From Halobaculum marinum (lineage in GTDB: Archaea > Halobacteriota > Halobacteria > Halobacteriales > Haloferacaceae): 64,000 bases of DNA. Position 1 is the stretch's first letter, and every line of letters begins with the position of its first letter. Below the pieces are notes generated by a model, which did not search any database, was not told where the DNA came from, and saw only the letters and a program-made list of their open reading frames with translations. Positions 36,173-44,758 of the stretch are shown in pieces. The translations under genes were made by a program, and so were the position numbers. The stretch lies in the NCBI RefSeq assembly GCF_029338555.1, contig NZ_CP119989.1, positions 1,426,001 through 1,490,000 on the forward strand, written 5' to 3'.

Positions 36173-37098
36173 CGAAGCTGCGACTCCAGTTCTCGTTCCC
36201 GTTCGCGGTCGCCGCCGCGGTCCGCCGCCGCGCCCGCTGATGACTCCCGCCGCATCCGCGCTAGCTCCGCCTCGATGTCGTCGTCGCCGAACTGGCCGGA
36301 GACCTCGTCGGCACAGGCGGCACAGTAGACGTTCTCGCCCGCGGCGGTGGTGCCGACGGGGACGCCGGCGACGTAGCGCCGCTTCGCGTACCAGCGGCGT
36401 TCGCCGTGGAAGATCCGTCGCTCGCAGGCCGCACACGCCTCTGGTGGGTTGCGGACCCGCTCGCGCTCGACCGTCTTCTCCGTGCCGAACGTCGTCACGG
36501 GCTTCACTCCCTCGCGGAGTACGCCCGGCGCGAGCATCGCCGCGACCGAGACGAGGACGAACAACAGCGCCCCGGCGACGAGCGCAGCGGTCGAGAGGCT
36601 CGCCAGCAGCGCGAAGACTACCCACGCCGCGGCCACGAACAGCGCCAGTAGCCCGGCACCGACCCCGGCCACCGTGAGGAGGTCGACCGACGGCCCCTCG
36701 TTGCTCCGTTCGACGGTGCCGTCGGCGTGGACGGTCCGGCGCGGCGCGCCGAGCGTGAAGCTGTAGGTCGCGTACAGGAGGTTCCCGAGGCCGCCAGACA
36801 GCAGGAACGCGACGACGTGGAGCGGGAGGCGACCGACGCCCCGCTTGCGGAGGACGACGCGGTCGTCGTCGTCTTCGAGGGTGGTCCACCCTTCGGCCTC
36901 ACGGTCGCTGACGTATCGACGCAGCCACGCGCGGTCTTCGTGACGCACCGTGTGCCCGCGCGCGTCGCCGCCGTCCGCCGAGACCGACCGGTCCGCGTCG
37001 TCGACGAACGCGCCACACGCCGAGCAGAACTGGTCGCCGGCGGCGACCTCCGTCCGGCAGTCTGGGCACGTCTGTGTGTCGGACGTGCGAAAGATCAT
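36169..37098 (-). CDS. Zinc-ribbon membrane protein, function unknown
   Basis: A 309-residue protein: an N-terminal zinc ribbon CPDC...CSAC at 11-30, three hydrophobic segments (about 93-115, 139-163, 166-189), then a second four-cysteine module CAAC...CAAC (about 222-265), and a charged tail. The second module resembles a treble-clef domain. I do not recognise a function; it may regulate at the membrane. The initial ATG 37098 (MIFRTS) is preceded by GGTG and GAG; the frame runs to 37128 without better start evidence. It converges with top6A with a four-base stop overlap. Confidence 0.8.
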   Translation of the reverse strand: MIFRTSDTQTCPDCRTEVAAGDQFCSACGAFVDDADRSVSADGGDARGHTVRHEDRAWLRRYVSDREAEGWTTLEDDDDRVVLRKRGVGRLPLHVVAFLLSGGLGNLLYATYSFTLGAPRRTVHADGTVERSNEGPSVDLLTVAGVGAGLLALFVAAAWVVFALLASLSTAALVAGALLFVLVSVAAMLAPGVLREGVKPVTTFGTEKTVERERVRNPPEACAACERRIFHGERRWYAKRRYVAGVPVGTTAAGENVYCAACADEVSGQFGDDDIEAELARMRRESSAGAAADRGGDRERERELESQLR

Positions 37099-37167
37099 CT
37101 CAGATACACCAACGCCCTCGACCCGCAAAGAGGTTGCGCGCGGATCCAGGGCTCGGCGAGTGCGCCG

Positions 37168-37944
37168 CTACTCGGCAGACTCGTCCAGCGCGACCGGCAC
37201 CGTGCGCTTCGCGACGTCGCTCGCGAAGGCGGCGGAGTCGGCTTCGAGGAACTCCAGCGTGTTGTAGTGGATCGGAACCACGAGGTCGGGGTCCATGCGC
37301 TCGGCGAGGGCGGCGGCCTCGGGGGCGCTCATGCAGACGTCGCCGGAGATGTTCGCGAGGAACAGCGACACGTCCAGTTCGGCGAACGCGTCGAGCGCGT
37401 CGGAGTCGCCGGGCCAGAACACCGAGGTGCCCTGCTCGCCGACAGTGAATCGGTAGCCGACGCCCTCCCCCTTCGGGTGCGGGACGGAGCCGTCGCGGTT
37501 CGCGTGCGGGCCGTCCGCCTCGTTGTACGCCGGCACCGACCACACGTCGCCGACGCCGTCGACGGCGACGTGGTCGGCCTCGCCGACGCGGACCACGTCG
37601 AACGGCAGGTCGTCGACCGGCTTCACGTCGCGGTCGATGTTCGCGGCGTCGACGCCCTCGAACACGACGACCGTCGCGTCGTCGGCGGCGACGCGCTCGA
37701 TGCCCTCGGAGTCGTAGTGGTGGTCGTGCGTGACGACGACGAGGTCGGCGTCCATCGGCCGGTGGTCCGTCGCGCGCGGGTGGGCCGCCTCCTTCGGGTT
37801 GCCGCCGCCGGGTGGTGTCCACTCACCGGAGAGTACGCCGTAGCGGCCCGGATCGGTGTACGCGACCGTGCCGTCAGCGCTCTCGATGCGCGCGGTGGCG
37901 TAGCCGTACCACGTGACCTGCAGGTCGTCGTGTCTGACCGTCAT
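37168..37944 (-). CDS. MBL-fold metallohydrolase, UlaG-like with altered motif
   Basis: A 258-residue beta-lactamase-fold protein: VTWYGYATARIES and YTDPGRYG at the N terminus, THDHHYDSEG as the metal motif, FWPGDSDAL and VPIHYNTLE further on. In the canonical HxHxDH set the sixth position is His; here HDHHYDS shifts the Asp and has no second His pair member at that place. It resembles the UlaG-like group (lactonases, phosphodiesterases), substrate unknown. No signal peptide. It lies 25 bases before the next small gene on the same strand, so they may be co-transcribed downstream of the ligase gene. Confidence 0.85.
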   Translation of the reverse strand: MTVRHDDLQVTWYGYATARIESADGTVAYTDPGRYGVLSGEWTPPGGGNPKEAAHPRATDHRPMDADLVVVTHDHHYDSEGIERVAADDATVVVFEGVDAANIDRDVKPVDDLPFDVVRVGEADHVAVDGVGDVWSVPAYNEADGPHANRDGSVPHPKGEGVGYRFTVGEQGTSVFWPGDSDALDAFAELDVSLFLANISGDVCMSAPEAAALAERMDPDLVVPIHYNTLEFLEADSAAFASDVAKRTVPVALDESAE

Positions 37945-37969
37945 GGGCGGCAGTCGGGGCGGGAGTCGT

Positions 37970-38173
37970 CTATAAGTACCGCTCCCCGAGCGGCCCCGCC
38001 GAGAACCCCACCGCGAACAACAGGAGGACGAACGTGAGCGCGCCGAGGCGCAGCGTCGTCGTCAGTTCGCCCCCGCCGCTCGCGACGACGACCGTGGCGA
38101 CCAGCGCCGCCAGGGTGGCGACGGTGAGGAGCACCTGCAACGGGTACTCCGTGAGGATCCGGCGTGTGTCCAT
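37970..38173 (-). CDS. Small two-helix membrane protein
   Basis: A 67-residue protein from ATG 38173: MDTRRILTEYPLQV, then helices LLTVATLAALVATVVVASG and LRLGALTFVLLLFAVGFSAG. An alternative start, GTG 38212, overlaps the DNA ligase stop (GTGA) and would give 80 residues with a hydrophilic leader. Family unknown. It follows the ligase gene directly and precedes the MBL-fold gene by 25 bases; all three are on one strand and may form an operon. Confidence 0.7.
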   Translation of the reverse strand: MDTRRILTEYPLQVLLTVATLAALVATVVVASGGGELTTTLRLGALTFVLLLFAVGFSAGPLGERYL

Positions 38174-38208
38174 GCCCGAGCGCACGACCGCCCCCGAGTA
38201 GTGTCTTG

Positions 38209-40113
38209 TCACTCGGCGCCGGTGGCGTCGCGTTCACCGTCGCCGCTTTCGTCCGCGTCGGCGCTATCGTCACCGCCGTCGGCGCCATCGTCACCGTCGC
38301 CTGCGAGTCGCCGCAACCGCGTCAGCGTGTCCGCGTCGTCGGCTCCCTTGTCCTCGCGCACCGCGAGGAATCGCGGGAATCGGAGCGCGTACCCCGAGTC
38401 GTAGGTCGGCGAGGTCTGAATCTCCTCGTAGCCGACCTCGAACACCACCTCGGGCGCGAACGTCACCGTCTGGCCGGACTCCGACCGAACGTGCGGCTCG
38501 AGCAGGTCGGTCAGGTCGGCCAGTTCCTCGTCGGTGATGCCGGTCGCGACCTTGCCGACGACGGCGTGCTCTCCACTGGCGTCGCCGGACTCGTCAGCGA
38601 CACGGACGGACACCTCGAACGTCCCGAACAACTCGGCGCGGCGCCCCTCGCCCCACTCGGCGCCGGTGACGACCAGGTCGAGCGTCTCCACGTCCGGCTT
38701 GCGCTTGAGCCACTCCTTCCCGCGGTTCCCCGGGTCGTACGTCGAGTCGGGGCGCTTCAGCATCACGCCCTCGTGGCCCGCCGCCAGCGCCTCGGCCTCG
38801 AACGCCTCGACCTCGGCAGCGTCGTCGGAGACGAGGACCTCCGAGACGCCCTCGTCGAGCACCTCCCGGAGGCGGTCGTGGCGCTCGGTCAGCGGCGCGT
38901 CGAGCAAGTCGTCGCCCGCGGCGTGGAGGCAGTCGAACGCGCGCAACTCCACGCGCACCTCCTCGCGCATCCGGTCGACGTCGTACTTGCGGCGGAAGCG
39001 CCGGAGGATCGCCTGGAACGGGAGTGGTTCGCCGTCGTCGTCGACGGCGACCGCCTCGCCGTCGAGGATCGCCGGTGCGGTCGCGTGCGCACGCACGTGT
39101 TCGACCAACTCCGGGAGCGCCGCGGTCACGTCCTCCATGTTGCGCGAGTAGATGGAGACGGGGCCGTCGTCGGGATCGCCTGCGCCGTCGGCTCCCTCGT
39201 TGTCGTCCGCGCGCTCCTCGTAGTGGATCTGGACGCGCGCACCGTCGTACTTCGTCTCTGCGACCGCCGAGCCCCACGCGTCCATCGCGTCGGCGACGGT
39301 GCCCGCCTGTGCGAGCATCGACCGGACCGGTCGCCCGACGGCCAGCGACACGTCGCGGAGGCCTGCTTCGCCCTCGTCGCGAGCGAGTTCGGCGACGCGG
39401 CCGTGGTCGTTCGTCACCTGGAGCGCCCGCTCGACGAGCGCGACCAACTCGTCGGTGCGGTCGTCCTCGTCGCGTTCCTCCGTCGGCGTCGTCACGGACG
39501 CGCCGAGGAACGCCTCCGCGGTGGCGTCGCGGAGCGCGCCGCCGCCGACGCCGATGCGCATCTCGCCGAGCACGAGTCGCGCGAGGTACGTCGCCTCCGA
39601 CGGCGTCGCTCGGTTGAACAGGCCAAACAGCGTGTCGAGTCGGAACGACTCGCTCCCGTCGCCGGTCGCCTCCGCGACCGCGACGAGTTCCTCGTACACC
39701 TCGCGAACGGTGAGGTCGTCGGCGCCGGCGTCGCCACCGCCGCCGAAGGCGGCCAGCCCGGTCTGCCCCCCGAGGTCGAGCTGGGCGGCGACGGCACCGA
39801 TCTCGCCCGTCTCGGCGAGACGGTCCTCCACGTCGTCGGCGGTCACGTTCGCACCGGCGGCACGCGCCAGCGCCTCGTGACACAGCGACGGACCCACGGA
39901 CAGTTTCCGGCCGTCCCACCCCGGGAACACCGCGCCGCGGAGGAACCGAGCGACGATGGCGAGGTCGTCCGAGTCCGTCGGGTCGCGGTCGGCCTCCGGC
40001 GACGCGTCGGGGCCCGCGGCCGCGAGCGTCTCGGCGACGAGCGCCACCGTCGCGAGGTCGCCCTCCTCGGCGGCCATCGCGTCGGCGCGCTCGGCGAACG
40101 TGGCGAACTCCAT
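38209..40113 (-). CDS. ligA: ATP-dependent DNA ligase
   Basis: A 634-residue archaeal replicative ligase that seals nicks with ATP. The adenylated Lys288 is in KYDGARVQIH (KxDG motif); SRNMED, LDGEAVA, GHEGVMLKR and EWLKRKPD are the other nucleotidyltransferase motifs. The N-terminal 280 residues form the DNA-binding domain and the last 90 the OB domain and an acidic tail. ATG 40113 is set by TATA spacing and excludes the in-frame extension to 40584. It belongs to the archaeal class recruited by PCNA; a PIP box was not found with confidence. Confidence 0.96.
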   Translation of the reverse strand: MEFATFAERADAMAAEEGDLATVALVAETLAAAGPDASPEADRDPTDSDDLAIVARFLRGAVFPGWDGRKLSVGPSLCHEALARAAGANVTADDVEDRLAETGEIGAVAAQLDLGGQTGLAAFGGGGDAGADDLTVREVYEELVAVAEATGDGSESFRLDTLFGLFNRATPSEATYLARLVLGEMRIGVGGGALRDATAEAFLGASVTTPTEERDEDDRTDELVALVERALQVTNDHGRVAELARDEGEAGLRDVSLAVGRPVRSMLAQAGTVADAMDAWGSAVAETKYDGARVQIHYEERADDNEGADGAGDPDDGPVSIYSRNMEDVTAALPELVEHVRAHATAPAILDGEAVAVDDDGEPLPFQAILRRFRRKYDVDRMREEVRVELRAFDCLHAAGDDLLDAPLTERHDRLREVLDEGVSEVLVSDDAAEVEAFEAEALAAGHEGVMLKRPDSTYDPGNRGKEWLKRKPDVETLDLVVTGAEWGEGRRAELFGTFEVSVRVADESGDASGEHAVVGKVATGITDEELADLTDLLEPHVRSESGQTVTFAPEVVFEVGYEEIQTSPTYDSGYALRFPRFLAVREDKGADDADTLTRLRRLAGDGDDGADGGDDSADADESGDGERDATGAE

Positions 40114-40136
40114 GTCCGTCCGGAGTCGGGCGGCGA

Positions 40137-40143
40137 GAATAAC
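40137..40143 (-). promoter_or_regulatory. TATA box of ligA
   Basis: On the minus strand GTTATTC, about 27 bases before ATG 40113, consistent with leaderless transcription. Confidence 0.6.
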
Positions 40144-40225
40144 TCCGACGACTCGGCGCGGTCGCCGGATCGGGTGGGCGTCTCTGGTCGGGGGTAGTCG
40201 GTCGTGCGGTGTGTCGTGCGGTCGC

Positions 40226-40735
40226 TCAGGCCAGTTCCCCGAGGTCGGCGTCCAGGTCCGCCGCCGTCGGGTCCGCCGCCTCGCGACGGATCGCCAACTG
40301 CTCGTCGAGCCACTGCTCTTGGCGGTCTGGGCCGCCGATTCCCGCCAACGGCTCGATGGTCTTCGCGCCGGCGGCGGCCATCCTGCTGAGCAGGCCGCCG
40401 CGCTCTTTGAGCGCGTCTCTGGTCGGTCGGTCGGCGAACACGACGACACGGTCGTACTCCTGTTTCCTGACGCGCGTCGCCACGTCGGCGACGACGTCCA
40501 TCGACCACCGCGCCTGTTCGGCTGGTTCCAGTTCGTCGAACTCGCGGTCGATGCCCTCGACCTCTTCGTCCGGGTCGAGTACACCGTGGCGCTCCGAGAG
40601 GACGACCCACTCGTCGCACACCAACTCCGCTAGCTCTGCCTTTTTCGAGAAGAACGCCGTCGCGTAGCGATCCCTCGCCCGTCCCCGCCCGCGGAACGGA
40701 CAGGCGCCAGCCTGTACGAGTCCGAAGGTCTCCAT
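40226..40735 (-). CDS. DUF6884-like protein
   Basis: A 169-residue soluble protein: GLVQAGACPFRGRGRARDRYATAFF, then CDEWVVLSERHGVLDPDEEV and WSMDVVADVATRVRKQEYDRVVVFAD. This matches my recollection of DUF6884, a family with a ROSSMANN-like core near phage and DNA-modification loci in bacteria; function is not established. The Cys/Arg-rich N terminus and SERHGVLDP are the conserved parts. Start 40735 is set by a TATA box 21 bases further up. It diverges from the GCS2-type gene. Confidence 0.75.
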   Translation of the reverse strand: METFGLVQAGACPFRGRGRARDRYATAFFSKKAELAELVCDEWVVLSERHGVLDPDEEVEGIDREFDELEPAEQARWSMDVVADVATRVRKQEYDRVVVFADRPTRDALKERGGLLSRMAAAGAKTIEPLAGIGGPDRQEQWLDEQLAIRREAADPTAADLDADLGELA

Positions 40736-40755
40736 ACGCGACGAACTGAGGGGAG

Positions 40756-40765
40756 TTTTATAAAT
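40756..40765. promoter_or_regulatory. TATA box (divergent region 40735/40835)
   Basis: TTTTATAAAT, an AT-rich element readable on both strands. For the minus-strand gene at 40735 it has leaderless spacing; a second element GATATATGA at 40782-40790 probably serves the plus gene at 40835 with a short leader. Confidence 0.65.
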
Positions 40766-40834
40766 CTTGATTCTCGATTCCGATATATGAGTCGGCCGAC
40801 GGGTTGAACACTGCGGCGTGACCACCGGAGGGGT

Positions 40835-42406
40835 ATGAGCGACGGTGAGCCGGACTTAGCAACGAGAGTGAGCGAGGTGTTGGAGACGGACGCCGAGGCG
40901 TTCGAGGCGCGTGCCGCTGCCGACGCCGAGACGGTGAAGGCGGAGCTTCGGGACGGCACCTTCGACAACCACCAGTCGATCGTCGGCCTCGAGTACGAGT
41001 TCTACGCCGTCTCGGAGGGGCGCTGGCGCGACGGCCGTGACGGGGGTGACGCTGACGGGTCGTCCGCGAGTGCGTCCCACCTCAGTCGGGTGCCGCGCCG
41101 ACTGCTCGAACTCATCGGCTTCGAGAAGGAGTTGGGCCTCCACAACGCCGAGATGACGACCAGTCCCCAGCCACTCAACGCCGACGGCCTCCGAGCGCAG
41201 GCCTCGGAGGTACGAGCGCGCTTGTCGGCGGCGCTAGACACCACCCGCGCAGAGGGGATGCGCCTCGTCTCCGACGGGATGTGGACGATTCCCCCGGTCG
41301 GCGAGACGGCCCGCGAGTACCTCGTCGACGCCGTCGAGGCCGACGGCGTGCGCATCGCGACGAACATGAGCGACGCCGTCCGGTACCACGCGATGGCCAA
41401 CAGCGCCGGGACCGACTCGTTCTCGGTCGACGCCCCGCACGTCGAGTTGACCGCGGGGACGGTGATGCCCGAGAGCCTCATCACCTCGATCCAGCCCCAC
41501 TACCAGGTCGCAAGCGCCGAGGACATCCCGCAGCACCACGACCTCGCGCTCCGTATCGCCGGGCCGCTGCTCGCGTTGGGCGTCAACGCCCCGTTCTTCC
41601 CGGCGGACCTGTACGCGGCAGACGCGACCGCCGAGGACGTGCTCGCGGACGGGTGGCACGAGAATCGGGTCGCCGTCTTCGAGTCCGTGCTCAACAGCGG
41701 CGGCGCGGAGAAGGTGACGTTCCCCCGAGACCTCGACAGCGTGGCGGAGGCCGTCGACCGCGTGGCAGCCGACGCGACGATGGTGCCCATGTCCGTCGCG
41801 GAGGGCGACCGCTTCGACGACGCGTTCGCCACGCTGCGGCGCAAGCACGGCACCTACTGGCGGTGGGTCCGTCCCGTGTTCGACGGCGCCACCCGGTCGG
41901 CGGCCAACGCCCGCATCGAGTTCCGGCCCATCCCCGCACAGCCCACCGTCCGCGACTCGGTGGCGTTCCTCGCGGCGTTCGCTGGACTGATGGAGAGCCT
42001 CCCGAAGCGCCGCCACCCGGTCGCCGACCTCGACTGGGAGACGGCGGAGGCGAACTTCTACGCCGCCGTCCGCGACGGCATCGGCGCCGACCTCTCGTGG
42101 GTGACGACCGACGGCGCCGAGACGACCGACCGCGCGGAACTGTTCGACGACCTCCTCTCGCACGCCGAGGCGGGGCTGGAGGACGCAGGGGTGCCCGAAG
42201 TCGAGGCGGAGTCGTACCTCAAACCGCTCCGCTGGCGCGCAGCGCACGGGACGACGCCGGCGTCGTGGAAGCGCCGCCGCGTCCGCGAGCGACTCGCCGA
42301 CGGCGACGACCTCGCGGACGCGATCAACGGGATGCAGCGCACCTACATCGAGCGCCAGCGCGACACGCTGCTCGGCGGCACGTTCGCTGACTGGGTCGAG
42401 GAGTGA
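40835..42406 (+). CDS. GCS2-family glutamate-cysteine ligase-like protein
   Basis: A 523-residue carboxylate-amine ligase. The metal/glutamate-binding core is VGLEYEFYAVSEG and LGLHNAEMTTSPQPLN, followed by DGMWTIPPVGETAREYL and AANARIEFRPIPAQPTV. GCS2-type enzymes form gamma-glutamyl amides with ATP; haloarchaea use gamma-glutamylcysteine as their main thiol (established knowledge). It is longer than the usual haloarchaeal GshA (about 360), so a related ligase with a different substrate is possible, and I leave the symbol blank. It diverges from the DUF6884-like gene across a shared promoter region. Confidence 0.82.
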   Translation: MSDGEPDLATRVSEVLETDAEAFEARAAADAETVKAELRDGTFDNHQSIVGLEYEFYAVSEGRWRDGRDGGDADGSSASASHLSRVPRRLLELIGFEKELGLHNAEMTTSPQPLNADGLRAQASEVRARLSAALDTTRAEGMRLVSDGMWTIPPVGETAREYLVDAVEADGVRIATNMSDAVRYHAMANSAGTDSFSVDAPHVELTAGTVMPESLITSIQPHYQVASAEDIPQHHDLALRIAGPLLALGVNAPFFPADLYAADATAEDVLADGWHENRVAVFESVLNSGGAEKVTFPRDLDSVAEAVDRVAADATMVPMSVAEGDRFDDAFATLRRKHGTYWRWVRPVFDGATRSAANARIEFRPIPAQPTVRDSVAFLAAFAGLMESLPKRRHPVADLDWETAEANFYAAVRDGIGADLSWVTTDGAETTDRAELFDDLLSHAEAGLEDAGVPEVEAESYLKPLRWRAAHGTTPASWKRRRVRERLADGDDLADAINGMQRTYIERQRDTLLGGTFADWVEE

Positions 42407-42454
42407 GCGCCTCCTATCGCCGTCGCCCGCTCCGCCTCGGCAACTGACGCACGG

Positions 42455-42874
42455 TCAGAAGCCGATGTGTGAGGTCGAACTCGGCCCGTCGTCGCCGTCG
42501 TCCCGCGCTCCCGCGTGGCGGAACGTGTAGTCGTCGTCGACGAGGAACACCGCGCCGTCGGCGACGGCGACCTCCACGCTCGGGAGCGTCGTTCCGGCAG
42601 CCTCGCCGTTGTCACACTCCCCCGAACACGAGTCGAACATCGAGCCGTGTTTGGGGCAGATGATCTCGCCGTCTCGCACGGCGGCGCCGCGACCGCGGTC
42701 GAGTCGTTGGTACTCGTGGGGACAGACGTTCACCCACGCGCGGACGCCCGGCGGGTCTGCACAGCGAACGAGGATCATCTCCTTGTCCTCACCGTACGGG
42801 TCGCTCGCGGTGAACAGGTACGACCCCGACTCGGGGACGTCGTCGACCGCGGCGACCCGTGTTCCGTCGGTCAT
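42455..42874 (-). CDS. Rieske [2Fe-2S] ferredoxin-like protein
   Basis: A 139-residue protein with the Rieske cluster motifs CPHEYQ (CxH, about 51-56) and CPKHGSMFD (CxxH, about 73-81), four ligands in total. The extra Cys pair in FDSCSGECDNG nearby is unusual but outside the canonical set. It lacks a membrane helix or signal, so is probably a soluble electron carrier, like dioxygenase ferredoxins; partner unknown. It stands alone between a plus-strand ligase gene and the proteasome gene. Confidence 0.9.
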   Translation of the reverse strand: MTDGTRVAAVDDVPESGSYLFTASDPYGEDKEMILVRCADPPGVRAWVNVCPHEYQRLDRGRGAAVRDGEIICPKHGSMFDSCSGECDNGEAAGTTLPSVEVAVADGAVFLVDDDYTFRHAGARDDGDDGPSSTSHIGF

Positions 42875-43000
42875 CGTTCGGCGGTCGCGGGGGCGGGTGA
42901 AAACGCTTCCCGCAGGTGGGACGGTCGCATCGCTCGTCGATTGGGAGCTGCCTGGTCAGAATCTCGATGCGACGGCGGACCGGCCGGCGCGACGGCGGTC

Positions 43001-43726
43001 TTACTCGGCGACCGCGTCGATGTCCTTGTGCTTGGTGATCTCGACGCCGTCCTCGGTGACGACGGCGACGTTGATCCCGTTGCCGGAGGCGGTGTCGCGC
43101 TCGACGGCGGACTTGATCGCGCGGGCGGCGACGCGCTTGGCCTCGTCGACCGAAAGGTCGTCGCTGTACTCCTGCTCCAGCACGCCGAGTGCGAACTGCG
43201 AGCCGGAGCCGGTGACGGTGTACTCCTCTTCGGTCATGCCACCCGCGGCGTCGATGGAGTAGACGTGGGCACCCTCGTCGTCGACGCCGCCGAGGATGGG
43301 CTGGACGATGAAGAACGCGCCCGAGCGGAGGAGGTTGCCGGTGAGCGTCGACAGCGCCTGCATGCTCATGTCCTTGCCGCGGCGAGCCTCGTACAGGTTC
43401 GTCTCGGCCTTCAGCGTCTGGATGAGGTTCTGCGCGGCGGAGACGGAGCCCGCGATGGTGAGCGCGCCCGTTGGGTGGATCTCCTCGACCTTCTGGACGT
43501 CCTTCGAGGAGACCATCCGGCCCAGCGAGGCGCGCATGTCGGTCGCCAGCACGACGCCGTCTTCGGTGCGGAGGCCGACGGTCGTCGTCCCGGTCTTCAT
43601 CTCACCCTCGCCCGTCGCCTGGGCGCGGCGCTCGTCGGCGTGGGGGAACTCCCCGAGTTCCGGCCCGAACACGGTCTCGTCGCCGCCGATCGCGTCGAGG
43701 TCCGCGAGGTCACTAGATGGTCGCAT
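43001..43726 (-). CDS. psmB: 20S proteasome beta subunit
   Basis: A 241-residue precursor. Residues 1-46 are a propeptide cleaved before Thr47 (MKTG|TTTVG), which becomes the N-terminal nucleophile. Lys79 corresponds to catalytic Lys33 of mature archaeal beta, and SVSAAQNLIQ and GSGSQFALGVLE match the family. It assembles with alpha rings and degrades unfolded proteins with PAN ATPases. ATG 43726 is chosen because the in-frame 43762 start lies at or before the TATA box. The alpha subunit is not in the window. Confidence 0.96.
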   Translation of the reverse strand: MRPSSDLADLDAIGGDETVFGPELGEFPHADERRAQATGEGEMKTGTTTVGLRTEDGVVLATDMRASLGRMVSSKDVQKVEEIHPTGALTIAGSVSAAQNLIQTLKAETNLYEARRGKDMSMQALSTLTGNLLRSGAFFIVQPILGGVDDEGAHVYSIDAAGGMTEEEYTVTGSGSQFALGVLEQEYSDDLSVDEAKRVAARAIKSAVERDTASGNGINVAVVTEDGVEITKHKDIDAVAE

Positions 43727-43751
43727 TGACTCGCGGTACGTCTCCGCCGCT

Positions 43752-43759
43752 GATAAATG
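43752..43759 (-). promoter_or_regulatory. TATA box of psmB
   Basis: On the minus strand CATTTATC, centred 29 bases before ATG 43726. It rules out the longer 43762 start. Confidence 0.65.
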
Positions 43760-43789
43760 CACCCCTTCAGGAACTCTCCGACGGCGCCG

Positions 43790-44029
43790 CTATCTCTCGG
43801 TCTCGGCGTCTGCCTCGTCGCCGCGCTCGGACTCGGTGGCGGCCTCGGCGGCGTCGACGGCGGCGTCGTAGGCGTCGTGGATCCGGGCGACGACGCCACC
43901 GATCGGGAGCCGGATCCCGACCTGACGGCTGAGGAGGACGAACGGGAACGCACAGATTCCCGCGAAGACGGTGAGGTGGTGGAGCGCGTGGAGTCCGGCG
44001 TGGCGGACGGCGCGTGCGGCTTGGGTCAT
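43790..44029 (-). CDS. Small membrane-associated protein, function unknown
   Basis: A 79-residue protein: a His-containing leader MTQAARAVRHAGLHALHHL, one hydrophobic helix TVFAGICAFPFVLLS, then an acidic helical tail rich in Ala, Asp and Glu. It reads from ATG 44029 with a TATA box 33 bases upstream. I know no function. It is the upstream neighbour of psmB on the same strand, but psmB has its own TATA box, so they are separate transcripts. Confidence 0.7.
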   Translation of the reverse strand: MTQAARAVRHAGLHALHHLTVFAGICAFPFVLLSRQVGIRLPIGGVVARIHDAYDAAVDAAEAATESERGDEADAETER

Positions 44030-44060
44030 ACCGTTGTCCGCCTTTGGCACCCTACCCGGG

Positions 44061-44066
44061 TATAAG
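44061..44066 (-). promoter_or_regulatory. TATA box of the 44029 gene
   Basis: CTTATA on the minus strand, about 35 bases before ATG 44029. Confidence 0.55.
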
Positions 44067-44113
44067 CGTGTCGGCCCGCCGGATCCGGACGATCCGTGCG
44101 CAGTCTGTCGATT

Positions 44114-44158
44114 CCAGCGGAATCGGCTCGGCGGACCGACCGGCACCGATTCCGCTGG
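44114..44158. repeat. 13-bp perfect inverted repeat
   Basis: CCAGCGGAATCGG at 44114-44126 is matched by CCGATTCCGCTGG at 44146-44158, a perfect 13-base inverted repeat with a 19-base loop. It lies in the 302 bases between two minus-strand small genes, which otherwise hold nothing I recognise. It could terminate or stabilise the 44332 transcript, or bind a regulator of the 44029 gene 50 bases downstream of it. Confidence 0.7.
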
Positions 44159-44331
44159 GTGAGACTCGCACCTTCCCGAGTGCGCACACCGACGATTCTC
44201 ATAAGTTACGGGAATCCACCGAGTCCCGTCCGGGTTCCCATCCGGGCACCGTTCGGGGTCAAGGTGGAGTCTCCAGCGTCACGAGGCCACGAAAACTGGC
44301 GTCAGCGGGGGTTCTGCGATGTGGGTCGTTC

Positions 44332-44505
44332 TCAGTCGCTGATCGCCTCTGGCGACGAGGCGTCCTCGCCGGTCGGTATCCCCTGCGAGCGGAGGTGTTT
44401 CGCCAACTCGTCGGCGGTGAGACCGGTGTGGGTCGCCGCCTGTTCCAGGGTGAGTGATGTGCCGCGATACAGGGTCGCCGCCGTTGTCAGTGCTTGCAGG
44501 GACAT
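44332..44505 (-). CDS. Small HTH-like protein
   Basis: A 57-residue protein from ATG 44505: MSLQALTTAATLYRGTSLTL, then EQAATHTGLTADELAKHLRSQGI. The second half has a helix-turn-helix spacing (QAA..TGLTADELAKHL), like the UPF0175/DUF7317-type small haloarchaeal regulators or antitoxins. The frame extends to 44547 but a TATA-like GCTATAC at 44539-44545 fits the 44505 start. No toxin partner is adjacent, so an antitoxin role is only a possibility. Confidence 0.72.
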   Translation of the reverse strand: MSLQALTTAATLYRGTSLTLEQAATHTGLTADELAKHLRSQGIPTGEDASSPEAISD

Positions 44506-44538
44506 TCGTCGGACGATCTGTTCTGACCATGGCCATAC

Positions 44539-44545
44539 GTATAGC
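44539..44545 (-). promoter_or_regulatory. TATA-like box of the small HTH gene
   Basis: GCTATAC on the minus strand, about 35 bases before ATG 44505; the nearby sequence is AT-rich for this genome. Confidence 0.5.
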
Positions 44546-44728
44546 ATTTTCGGATATTTCTGTGTCTGTCTGTTCTTCTACGCGAGGAACCGCCACACAC
44601 GTCTCGTCCATTTGCGGTGGGATTCCGATTGTCGGGGTTCGACGGTTGGAACTGTGGATCCGGCACACCCACCACCATCGTCGACGACGCGGCCCCCGGG
44701 CCGCGCGGCGGGACCGCCGAACCAACGG

Positions 44729-44735
44729 GTTATTG
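44729..44735 (+). promoter_or_regulatory. TATA box of the UPF0212 gene
   Basis: GTTATTG is centred 27 bases before ATG 44759. Confidence 0.55.
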
Positions 44736-44758
44736 TCCACAGGTCCGGGAGTGAGAGT

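Noticed and set aside
40226-42406. DUF6884-like gene beside a GCS2 gene as a defence or thiol island
   Set aside because: DUF6884 relatives can lie near modification genes, but no methylase, nuclease or other defence gene is adjacent; only a divergent promoter is shared.
44014-44457. Plus-strand 147-codon frame in the gap of small genes
   Set aside because: It overlaps the minus-strand small genes, is Ser/Arg-rich and has no promoter with correct spacing.
44332-44505. Toxin-antitoxin pair
   Set aside because: The small HTH gene could be an antitoxin, but no toxin-like partner overlaps or adjoins it.
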